From NCBI GenBank assembly GCA_012974475.1, contig JAAXQD010000233.1, positions 1 through 6,931 of the forward strand: a DNA stretch of 6,931 nucleotides, in the 5' to 3' direction. The position numbers were made by a program, and so were the translations under genes. How positions within the stretch are numbered: the first letter of the stretch is position 1; each line of letters begins with the position of its first letter. Source of the stretch: Desulfobacterales bacterium (GTDB lineage: Bacteria > Desulfobacterota > Desulfobacteria > Desulfobacterales > UBA11574). Positions 1 through 5,337 of the stretch are shown here, piece after piece. The notes beneath the pieces were generated by a model. It had not been told where the DNA came from and ran no database searches. It saw only the letters and a list, made by a program, of their open reading frames with translations.

Positions 1-18
1 GGTCTAAAATTAGCTCTA

Positions 19-41
19 ACGGGACCGAATACGGGACCGAA
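19..41. repeat. Two tandem copies of an 11-base unit resembling the tRNA-Glu 5' edge
   Basis: The unit ACGGGACCGAA occurs at 19-29 and again at 31-41, a period of 12. Its 9-base core GGGACCGAA recurs at 158-166, where it spans the first bases of the tRNA-Glu gene on the minus strand. Read on the minus strand, the units are TTCGGTCCCGT (twice) and TTCGGTCCCAT (tRNA edge). The units lie downstream of the tRNA in its direction of transcription. What they do is unknown. They could be debris of local duplication around the tRNA. Nothing else is visible in bases 1-88. Confidence 0.6.
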
Positions 42-74
42 AGTTGATTTTAAGGCATCTAATATTCTATTTTA

Positions 75-92
75 GCCATTGAAATCAATGGC
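75..92. repeat. 18-base perfect palindrome overlapping the tRNA-Glu 3' end
   Basis: GCCATTGA (75-82) and TCAATGGC (85-92) are perfect inverted copies separated by AA. On the minus strand the first four bases of the palindrome are the discriminator G and encoded CCA of tRNA-Glu, so a transcript would form a hairpin that includes the tRNA 3' end. The sequence after it on the minus strand is TAAAATAG, without a run of T, so it is not a classic intrinsic terminator. It may still act as a 3' processing or termination structure; that is inference. Confidence 0.65.
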
Positions 93-163
93 ACCCCGTA
101 GGGGAATCGAACCCCTGTTTCCGGCGTGAGAGGCCAGCGTCCTAACCGCTAGACGATGGGACC
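89..163 (-). tRNA. tRNA-Glu (anticodon CUC)
   Basis: The minus strand reads as a cloverleaf. The D arm has stem GTC/GAC around TAGCGGTTAG. The anticodon arm has stem CTGGC/GCCGG with loop CTCTCAC, giving anticodon CUC, which reads GAG. The variable part is AAAC. The T arm has stem AGGGG/CCCCT around TTCGATT. It ends with discriminator G and an encoded CCA (91-89). The D-, anticodon- and T-arm sequence is typical of bacterial tRNA-Glu. The acceptor stem is odd: with canonical spacing, GGTCCCA faces ACGGGGT, leaving G2-G71, C6-C67 and A7-A66 unpaired. Shifting the 5' strand by one base pairs better (one mismatch) but leaves only one base before the D stem. The identity is secure. Whether the gene is fully functional is less certain. 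Confidence 0.88.
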
Positions 164-175
164 GAAAAGAATAAA

Positions 176-204
176 AATTTAAAGGATGAATATTAATTTG
201 TCAA
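176..204 (-). promoter_or_regulatory. Probable sigma70-type promoter of tRNA-Glu
   Basis: On the minus strand a perfect TTGACA (204-199) is followed, after 17 bases, by TAAATT (181-176), a 4 of 6 match to TATAAT. Transcription would begin near 169, a few bases before the tRNA at 163. The -35 box overlaps the stop codon of the upstream small membrane protein gene (201-203). The tRNA can therefore be expressed independently of the genes upstream. This is a sequence match only. Confidence 0.6.
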
Positions 205-431
205 ACATTATTTGCTGATTCCGCATCGCCTCCCGGCTTCTTCCCCTTTCTGAACCCGAATATCAGATAGATCAGCCATCCGAAAAACGGAATCATGGCG
301 ATGATTCCCCAAAGCGCTTTCTTCCCGATGGTACCGAAATCCTTTCGCACAATATCGATGATTGCCAGCATCGTGAGCAGGTAAAAAACAACACTTATTT
401 TAATCCACACCATTACCGTTGCGATGTCCAC
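201..431 (-). CDS. Small two-helix membrane protein with PLDc_N-type domain
   Basis: This is a short integral membrane protein of 76 residues from the GTG at 431. It has two hydrophobic segments, about residues 5-28 and 39-60, joined by a loop with IDIVRKDFG and followed by a basic, polar tail (FRKGKKPGGD). The pattern of a helix, a short charged loop, then LWGIIAMIPFFGWLIYLIFG matches the PLDc_N domain, the N-terminal membrane anchor of cardiolipin synthases. No HKD catalytic motif is present, so it is a stand-alone PLDc_N protein, like B. subtilis YxlE. Its function is unknown. An in-frame TTG at 449 would add six residues. I prefer the GTG because AGGA lies five bases before it, whereas the TTG has no Shine-Dalgarno sequence. 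It lies 36 bases after the transglycosylase gene and is probably its last operon partner. Confidence 0.75.
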   Translation of the reverse strand: MDIATVMVWIKISVVFYLLTMLAIIDIVRKDFGTIGKKALWGIIAMIPFFGWLIYLIFGFRKGKKPGGDAESANNV

Positions 432-467
432 ATTGATCCTTTCGCTCAATTAGGGTTTTAGCTCAAT

Positions 468-1361
468 TTACGTTTTGGGTTTCAATAGGTCCGAAACTTT
501 TAAAATGGTTTTAACATACTGACTGCTGTGGTTGTAGTGATAAATGACCTTGTAAGCCTTTTGGCGGTCTATTCCGGGATGCCATCCGTAATGTTTGAGA
601 TAACTGGCGATACTGGTTATGGCATCTGCATGGTTAAAAACATCAATGCGGCCGTCACCGTCACCGTCTCTGGCAAAAATAATAACATTGCTCGGCATAA
701 ACTGGGCAATGCCCATGGCACCTGAATAGGATCCGGAAACCTCAGTGGGATCCATGTTCACCTGGGCGGTATAGGTTAAAAAGGCCTTGAGCTCATTGTA
801 GGCCCAGGTCGATTTTCTACCCACCCATTTATCCAACTGTTCCCGGGTAACCTCTTTTGATTTCGAGATGTTCTTCCAAAACATATCCCGCACATCAGGG
901 TCTGCAAGGGCAGCTATGGTGGAGAGGGTATTCAATATGGACGGCCCGCCGAGAAAGGTCCCCAAACGGGTTTCCACCAGAAGGATGGCCGTAATAATTT
1001 CTTTGTCGACACCGTATTCCTTTTCGGTCCTTTCCAGCGCCCCTTGGTGGGTTTTCATATATTTCAATGCACGCTTGATGGATTTTTTACCAGCAAACTG
1101 ATCATAATTCAACCGGGACTCCCGATGGACCATAAAACGGGAAACCCCTTTGCCCTCAAAATAGACCCCGGACCTGTTGTACAATTCAATGATCCTGGCG
1201 GGATCGAACCCGTCGCTTATCAGCCTTTTTTGGAGGGATTCAAAAAAGGGGTGGTTATTTTCCACGCCACCCGCGTTTTGCGGTAAAACAATGGAATTGA
1301 GTATCAAAAAACTGAAAAAAAAGGCGATGTATTGGCCCCATGTCATTTTATTTTGACGCAT
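468..1361 (-). CDS. MltB-type lytic murein transglycosylase
   Basis: This enzyme cleaves the MurNAc-GlcNAc bond of peptidoglycan without hydrolysis, forming 1,6-anhydromuramic acid, and should act in the periplasm. The 297-residue protein starts with a basic, hydrophobic signal-like segment (about residues 1-30). No lipobox cysteine is present, so it is probably soluble rather than a lipoprotein like E. coli MltB. The SLT_2 fold shows the catalytic glutamate in ILLVETRLG (E130), then GAMGIAQFMPS (214-224), and an acidic stretch DGDGDGRIDVFNHADA (232-247) matching the EF-hand-like Ca2+ loop of the E. coli MltB fragment Slt35. The tail contains YNHSSQYVKTIL. No peptidoglycan-binding domain follows. 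The ATG at 1361 lies inside the end of the PHP gene. GAGGTGA (1377-1371) sits 9 bases upstream and supports it, suggesting translational coupling. An in-frame ATG at 1346 lacks such a site. Confidence 0.93.
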   Translation of the reverse strand: MRQNKMTWGQYIAFFFSFLILNSIVLPQNAGGVENNHPFFESLQKRLISDGFDPARIIELYNRSGVYFEGKGVSRFMVHRESRLNYDQFAGKKSIKRALKYMKTHQGALERTEKEYGVDKEIITAILLVETRLGTFLGGPSILNTLSTIAALADPDVRDMFWKNISKSKEVTREQLDKWVGRKSTWAYNELKAFLTYTAQVNMDPTEVSGSYSGAMGIAQFMPSNVIIFARDGDGDGRIDVFNHADAITSIASYLKHYGWHPGIDRQKAYKVIYHYNHSSQYVKTILKVSDLLKPKT

Positions 1362-2193
1362 TTGAATCCGTCACCTCGTTCAAGCAATGAAGGTTTTCTC
1401 TTTTCTTTATGGGGATCTCGCTACGTTTTCGTTTTGTAAACGTCGCCAGGTGCCGGTACCCGGCGGACAGGATCATGGGCAATGCCCGGTGGTAGTATTG
1501 TCCGACATCCTCGGGTTTGTGGGCATCTGAACCCAGGGTAATGCTGATCCCTTTTTCATGACATTTTCTGATCATATCCAAAGACGGATACGGTTTTTGG
1601 ATCGGATGGTTGAATCCGCTGGTATTGACCTCCACGGTCAGATTTTTTTCTTTTATTTTTGACAGGATTCCATCGACCGCCCGATCAAAGGATCTCGAAG
1701 GTTTTCGACCGAATTTTTTGACGAGATCGATATGACATATCACATCGAAATAGGTATGATCCAGCATCTTTTCAAGCTGTTCGAAATAGAGACCATAGAC
1801 ATAATCGGCATCTTTTTCTCCGGAACACCAGGACGAACGGCGGCTCACGACGTCCATCCCCCCCGGGAAATGCAGCCCGGTTGCGATAACATCAAATCCA
1901 TAGGTCCCGGCAACTTCCTGAAAAAGGCCGGTATGATCCGGGTTAAAATCGATCTCGAGACCGGCTTTTATGCCTAGGGTGTGTCTATATTTTTGTTTTA
2001 ACACCTGAACGGCCTGAAAATAGTAAGGAATTTCTTTCAACGACATGGAGAGCCCTTTTTCCGCCGCCTGGACGGTCAGGTGATCCAGAAAACATATTTC
2101 CTTGAATCCCAAAGCTGCGGCACTTCGGATATAACGCTCCATACTGCCCACGGCATGGTTGCAAAACAGGGTATGTAAGTGGTAATCGATCAT
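1348..2193 (-). CDS. PHP-domain phosphoesterase, histidinol-phosphatase (HisK/HisJ) family
   Basis: This is a 281-residue metal-dependent phosphoesterase of the PHP superfamily. Family members of this length convert L-histidinol phosphate to L-histidinol, the penultimate step of histidine biosynthesis, in the cytoplasm. Visible metal-ligand motifs in order are DYHLHT (H5, H7), H13, LDH (D37, H38), GLEIDF (E80), ATGLHF (H108), ICHID (H154) and GSDAH (D223, H225), so the trinuclear site looks complete. The segment FTKRKRSEIP (252-261) resembles the C-terminal motif of HisK-type proteins. No other his gene is nearby, so the substrate is not fixed by context; another phosphate ester is possible. 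The ATG at 2193 gives the usual MIDYHLHT start, although no Shine-Dalgarno sequence is seen. The last 14 bases overlap the transglycosylase gene. Confidence 0.85.
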   Translation of the reverse strand: MIDYHLHTLFCNHAVGSMERYIRSAAALGFKEICFLDHLTVQAAEKGLSMSLKEIPYYFQAVQVLKQKYRHTLGIKAGLEIDFNPDHTGLFQEVAGTYGFDVIATGLHFPGGMDVVSRRSSWCSGEKDADYVYGLYFEQLEKMLDHTYFDVICHIDLVKKFGRKPSRSFDRAVDGILSKIKEKNLTVEVNTSGFNHPIQKPYPSLDMIRKCHEKGISITLGSDAHKPEDVGQYYHRALPMILSAGYRHLATFTKRKRSEIPIKKRENLHCLNEVTDSNASK

Positions 2194-2251
2194 AGGGTTA
2201 TCAGACGGGTAAAACAGGACACGGGTTGATCTGATTTAAATGACATGGTAT

Positions 2252-2278
2252 GGTTTCTATTGTCAATCAATAGAAACC
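2252..2278. repeat. Perfect inverted repeat, 11-bp arms, 5-base loop
   Basis: GGTTTCTATTG (2252-2262) and CAATAGAAACC (2268-2278) are exact reverse complements around TCAAT. As RNA the stem can extend by a U-G and an A-U pair. It lies in the divergent region between the PHP gene and radA, about 60 bases before the PHP start. No T-run follows on either strand, so it does not look like an intrinsic terminator. On the minus strand a TTGACA spans 2266-2261 inside the repeat, which would place it over a possible -35 box of the PHP gene, but no convincing -10 follows at 16-18 bases. It may be an operator dyad or a relic of a small repeat element. Confidence 0.7.
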
Positions 2279-2298
2279 GTTTACACGATTTTATAAAA

Positions 2299-2313
2299 TG
2301 CGGCAAGGCCGCA
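2299..2313. repeat. Short GC-rich hairpin in the divergent intergenic region
   Basis: TGCGGC (2299-2304) and GCCGCA (2308-2313) are perfect inverted copies around AAG. It lies about 20 bases from the larger inverted repeat at 2252-2278. No T-run follows. No function can be assigned; six base pairs could arise by chance. Confidence 0.4.
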
Positions 2314-2419
2314 CCACGTGTTGAATCACCCAACAATAATTAGGGGCATCTCCCGGCTCATTGTCGTTAATTCGGATAAATTTAGTGTGTCATCTCCAAT
2401 TGAGCAGGTGTGTTCCTAT

Positions 2420-2445
2420 AGGGTTCAAGGATTCCAGGGTTCGAG
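2420..2445 (+). repeat. Short direct repeat in the radA leader
   Basis: AGGGTTCAAG (2420-2429) and AGGGTTCGAG (2436-2445) match at 9 of 10 bases with a period of 16, ending about 40 bases before the radA start. The remainder of the 2194-2484 region shows no coding sequence and no clear sigma70 promoter for radA that I can defend. Confidence 0.45.
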
Positions 2446-2484
2446 TGAAAATAAGAACTTCATTCATTAATTTAGTTTAAAATA

Positions 2485-3852
2485 GTGAAAAAAACGTCAA
2501 AAACGGTATTTTCATGCCAGGCTTGCGGTTATCAAACCCCCAAATGGATGGGCAAATGTCCGGATTGCGGGGAATGGCAGTCGTTTGTGGAAGAAATCCA
2601 GTCCGGCAAATCCGGCCGGCGGGGTCGGCGGATTTTATCGGCTTCACAGCCAAAACCGGTCCCCATCGACGCCATTGAGCTGGAGCCGGAAGATCGCCTT
2701 TTAACCGGAATCAGAGAATTCGACCGCGTCTTGGGCGGTGGCCTGGTTTCCGGAACCCTTGTCCTCATCGGCGGAGATCCGGGAATCGGCAAATCTACCC
2801 TCATGCTTCAGGCACTGTGCGGTCTTGCGGAAAACGGCCGTAAAGTATTGTATGTTTCCGGTGAAGAATCGGTCCGCCAGATGAGAATGCGCAGCCAAAG
2901 GCTGTCTACAATATCCTCCGGTTTGATGGTGGTTTCAGAAAACGACATGGAATCGATCCTCCTGATGGCGGAATCTGTTCAGCCGGACGTGATGGTGATC
3001 GATTCCATCCAGACCATGTACAGCCCGGAACTGACCTCCGCTCCCGGGAGTGTTACCCAGGTACGGGAATCCGCCATGCAGCTGATGCTCATGGCCAAAA
3101 AGACCGGGACGCCCATATTTCTGGTGGGACACGTCACCAAGGACGGCGCCATTGCCGGACCGCGGCTTCTGGAGCATATGGTCGATACGGTTCTTTACTT
3201 TGAAGGTGATCGGAACCACGTATTCAGGATTCTGAGGGCGGTCAAGAATCGATTCGGGTCGACCAATGAAATCGGCGTGTTTGAAATGAATGAAACCGGC
3301 CTGAACGAAGTGGCCAACCCTTCGGCGTTATTTCTTTCCGAACGCCCTGAAAACGCCCCCGGGTCGGTGGTGACGGCCAGCATGGAGGGAACACGGCCGA
3401 TCCTCGTTGAACTGCAGGCCCTTGCAAGCAGTACCAGTTTCGGCAACCCCCGGAGAACCATCCTGGGCATCGATCAAAACCGGGTCGCGTTGCTGGTGGC
3501 AGTGATGGAAAAAAAATTGGGGCTCCATCTTATGGGACACGATATCTTTATCAATGTCGCCGGCGGCGTCAAAATCGATGAACCTGCCGTTGACATGGGG
3601 ATTGTATCTGCCATTGCCTCGAGCTTTTTGGACCGGCCCATTCATAAAGGGACCCTGATATTTGGCGAAGTCGGTCTGACCGGCGAAATCAGAGGCATCG
3701 GCCATGTTGAAATTAGGGTTGCCGAAGCAAAAAAAATGGGGTTTGATAGGTGTCTTGTGCCCCAAAGCAATCTGAAACGAATGACGAAAATAAAAGGGAT
3801 AGAGCTCATCGGCGTAAAAACCGTATCGGAAGCCATCGAGAATCTGTTCTAA
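2485..3852 (+). CDS. radA: DNA repair protein RadA (Sms)
   Basis: RadA is a RecA-related ATPase that promotes branch migration and processing of recombination intermediates in the cytoplasm. The 455-residue length matches the family (E. coli about 460). Domains in order: an N-terminal zinc finger with CQAC and CPDC (C11, C14, C25, C28); a RecA-like ATPase core with Walker A GGDPGIGKST (96-105, K103), Walker B VMVIDS (169-174) and the RadA signature KNRFG (254-258); and a C-terminal Lon-protease-like domain from about residue 290, containing GGVKIDEPAVDMGI and FGEVGLTGEIRG. The GTG at 2485 gives the typical MKKTSKTVFSCQ start, and an in-frame TAG ends at 2475. No Shine-Dalgarno sequence precedes it; the upstream 20 bases are very A/T rich. 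rlmE begins 39 bases after its stop. Confidence 0.97.
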   Translation: MKKTSKTVFSCQACGYQTPKWMGKCPDCGEWQSFVEEIQSGKSGRRGRRILSASQPKPVPIDAIELEPEDRLLTGIREFDRVLGGGLVSGTLVLIGGDPGIGKSTLMLQALCGLAENGRKVLYVSGEESVRQMRMRSQRLSTISSGLMVVSENDMESILLMAESVQPDVMVIDSIQTMYSPELTSAPGSVTQVRESAMQLMLMAKKTGTPIFLVGHVTKDGAIAGPRLLEHMVDTVLYFEGDRNHVFRILRAVKNRFGSTNEIGVFEMNETGLNEVANPSALFLSERPENAPGSVVTASMEGTRPILVELQALASSTSFGNPRRTILGIDQNRVALLVAVMEKKLGLHLMGHDIFINVAGGVKIDEPAVDMGIVSAIASSFLDRPIHKGTLIFGEVGLTGEIRGIGHVEIRVAEAKKMGFDRCLVPQSNLKRMTKIKGIELIGVKTVSEAIENLF

Positions 3853-3891
3853 TCCGAATTTACCTTAAGAAAACATGCACCAAGTTTTGAT

Positions 3892-4494
3892 ATGAAACGA
3901 TCTGGCGCAAAACATAACCGATGGCAGGATCACTATTCCCAACAGGCTAAAAAGGAGCGATTCCCGGCCAGATCTGTATATAAACTCAAGGAAATACAGA
4001 AAAAATATAGCCTCATAAAAAAGGGAAATAAAATTCTGGATCTGGGCTGTGCACCGGGGTCATGGCTGCTTTATGCAGCCGATTTGACCGGAAACACGGG
4101 ACAAGTGATCGGTATCGATCTTGTCCCGGTTAAGATCCAGGTCCCGTCCCATGTAAAAATATATACCGGCGACATTCTCTCCATGGACGAAGCGTATTTC
4201 AGCTCCCTGGGTCAAGACTTTAATGTCGTTATGAGCGACATGGCCCCGTCCACCACCGGCAACCGTCTCGTGGACAGCACCTGGTCGTTTAACCTGTGCC
4301 AAATGGCACTCACCATTGCCCAATCCACCCTGAAAACCGGTGGATCGTTTGTCTGCAAGATATTTCAGGGAGAAGATTTCAAGCAATTTTCAGATTCGGT
4401 CAAAGCTGTTTTTAACAGACACAAGATTTTCAAACCGCAAAGCACCCGAAAGGTCAGCAAGGAAATTTATATTATCGGATTCGGGAAAAAATAG
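3892..4494 (+). CDS. rlmE: 23S rRNA (uridine 2552) 2'-O-methyltransferase RlmE (FtsJ/RrmJ)
   Basis: RlmE uses S-adenosylmethionine to methylate the 2'-O ribose of U2552 in the A loop of 23S rRNA, a late step in 50S assembly. The 200-residue length is typical. The SAM-binding motif I is LDLGCAPGSW (49-58). The catalytic K-D-K-E tetrad is complete: K31 in RSVYKLKEI, D116 in MSDMAPS, K156 in VCKIFQG, and E191 in SKEIYII. The N-terminal RWQDHYSQQAKKERFPARS is also characteristic. ATG 3892 is the only sensible start, because no in-frame start lies between it and radA; it has no clear Shine-Dalgarno sequence. yebC starts 9 bases after its stop, and the TAG stop is part of the yebC ribosome binding site. 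Confidence 0.96.
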   Translation: MKRSGAKHNRWQDHYSQQAKKERFPARSVYKLKEIQKKYSLIKKGNKILDLGCAPGSWLLYAADLTGNTGQVIGIDLVPVKIQVPSHVKIYTGDILSMDEAYFSSLGQDFNVVMSDMAPSTTGNRLVDSTWSFNLCQMALTIAQSTLKTGGSFVCKIFQGEDFKQFSDSVKAVFNRHKIFKPQSTRKVSKEIYIIGFGKK

Positions 4495-4498
4495 GAGG
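4493..4498 (+). promoter_or_regulatory. Strong ribosome binding site of yebC overlapping the rlmE stop
   Basis: A perfect AGGAGG sits five bases before the yebC ATG at 4504. It shares two bases with the rlmE TAG stop (4492-4494). This contrasts with radA and rlmE, which show no recognisable site, and suggests that YebC is made at a higher level from the same message. Confidence 0.85.
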
Positions 4499-4503
4499 AA
4501 GAT

Positions 4504-5241
4504 ATGTCAGGACACAGCAAGTGGTCTTCCATAAAGCACAAAAAAGGGGCAACAGACGCCAAACGGGGTAAAATTTTCAGCAAGCTCATCAAAGAAATTA
4601 CGGTGGGGGCACGCATGGGCGGTGGGGACCCCGCTGCAAACCCCAGACTGCGGACCGCCATCCAGGCTGCAAAAAGCGAAAACATGCCCAAAGACAACAT
4701 TGAACGGGCCATTAAAAAAGGGACCGGTGAGCTCGAAGGGGTCAATTATGAAGAAAGCGTCTACGAAGGGTACGGCCCCGGCGGTGCGGCCATTTACATC
4801 GAGTCGCTGACGGATAACAAGAACCGGGCCGTGGCGGATATCCGTCATATTTTAACCAAGGCCGGCGGAAACCTCGGGTCCAACGGATGCGTTGCCTGGA
4901 TGTTCGAAACAAAGGGATATATTGTTGTGGAGCACAATGCCGTGGACGAGGATCTGTTGATGGAAACCGCCATCGATTCCGGCGCCGAAGATGTCAGAGA
5001 AGATGAGAGCACCTTCGAAATCATCACCGACCCACAGGATTTCGAGCAGGTAAAAACCGCCGTAGAAAAGGAATCGATTCCTTACATCGTCGCGGAGATT
5101 ACCATGCTTCCCCAGTCAACCGTGGACCTTTTGGGCAAAGAAGCCGAGCAGATGGTCAAATTGATGGAGACCCTCGAAGATTGTGATGACGTCCAAAAGG
5201 TTTACACCAACGCTGACATTCCCGAAGACCTGGTGGTCTGA
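4504..5241 (+). CDS. yebC: YebC/PmpR (TACO1) family protein
   Basis: This 245-residue protein belongs to the YebC/PmpR/TACO1 family, and its length matches E. coli YebC (246). The N terminus MSGHSKWSSIKHKKGATDAK is the family hallmark. It is followed by a basic helical domain with GGDPAANPRLRTAIQAAK and NMPKDNIERAIKKG, then YEGYGPGG (around 88-95), NKNRAVADIRH and the acidic C-terminal part. Members have been described as transcriptional regulators (PmpR) and, more recently, as ribosome-associated factors easing translation of difficult sequences such as proline runs. Which role applies here cannot be read from sequence. It is probably co-transcribed with radA and rlmE. The common downstream partner ruvC is absent; a convergent nadA follows instead. 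Confidence 0.96.
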   Translation: MSGHSKWSSIKHKKGATDAKRGKIFSKLIKEITVGARMGGGDPAANPRLRTAIQAAKSENMPKDNIERAIKKGTGELEGVNYEESVYEGYGPGGAAIYIESLTDNKNRAVADIRHILTKAGGNLGSNGCVAWMFETKGYIVVEHNAVDEDLLMETAIDSGAEDVREDESTFEIITDPQDFEQVKTAVEKESIPYIVAEITMLPQSTVDLLGKEAEQMVKLMETLEDCDDVQKVYTNADIPEDLVV

Positions 5242-5311
5242 TTCGTCCATTTGCCGGGGGGGTCAGGGATTTGCGGCAGCTTGTTCCTGATGCCTTGTAA
5301 ATGAACGAATC
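5240..5311. repeat. Nested inverted repeat between convergent yebC and nadA
   Basis: The outer arms, 5240-5252 (GATTCGTCCATTT) and 5299-5311 (AAATGAACGAATC), pair at 12 of 13 positions. Inside, TCAGGGA (5263-5269) pairs with TTCCTGA (5284-5290), seven pairs including one G-U. The left outer arm begins within the yebC stop codon. A further short dyad, CCGG-GCTCGAG-CCGG, lies at 5317-5331. No T-run follows on either strand. In the gap between convergent genes the likely role is a two-way transcription barrier or mRNA 3'-end structure; this is inferred from position. Confidence 0.55.
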
Positions 5312-5337
5312 GTACGCCGGGCTCGAGCCGGACATAT

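Noticed and set aside
19..41. Possible start of a CRISPR array
   Set aside because: Units are only 11 bases with a one-base gap. There are no spacers and no cas genes.
1..163. Integrated element at the tRNA-Glu 3' end
   Set aside because: The acceptor mismatch hints at recombination, but no integrase, no second attachment copy and no element genes are visible in the 88 bases available. It is kept only as one explanation of the tRNA anomaly.
868..1286. Plus-strand open frames opposite the transglycosylase gene
   Set aside because: They overlap the MltB-type gene with its clear catalytic motifs and show no domain of their own.
2252..2278. Intrinsic terminator
   Set aside because: The stem is A/T rich and no T-run follows on either strand. 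It also lies between divergent gene starts, where a terminator is not expected.
2260..2299. Plus-strand promoter for radA with TTGTCA and TAAAAT
   Set aside because: The two boxes are not at 16-18 base spacing, and they lie nearly 190 bases from the radA start.
3328..3765. A 145-codon open frame on the minus strand inside radA
   Set aside because: It lies wholly antisense to the well-supported radA reading frame, and its translation shows no recognisable domain. It is a by-product of radA codon composition.
5242..5337. ruvC or another small gene after yebC
   Set aside because: The gap is only 96 bases, with no coding frame of merit. The adjoining nadA lies on the opposite strand.
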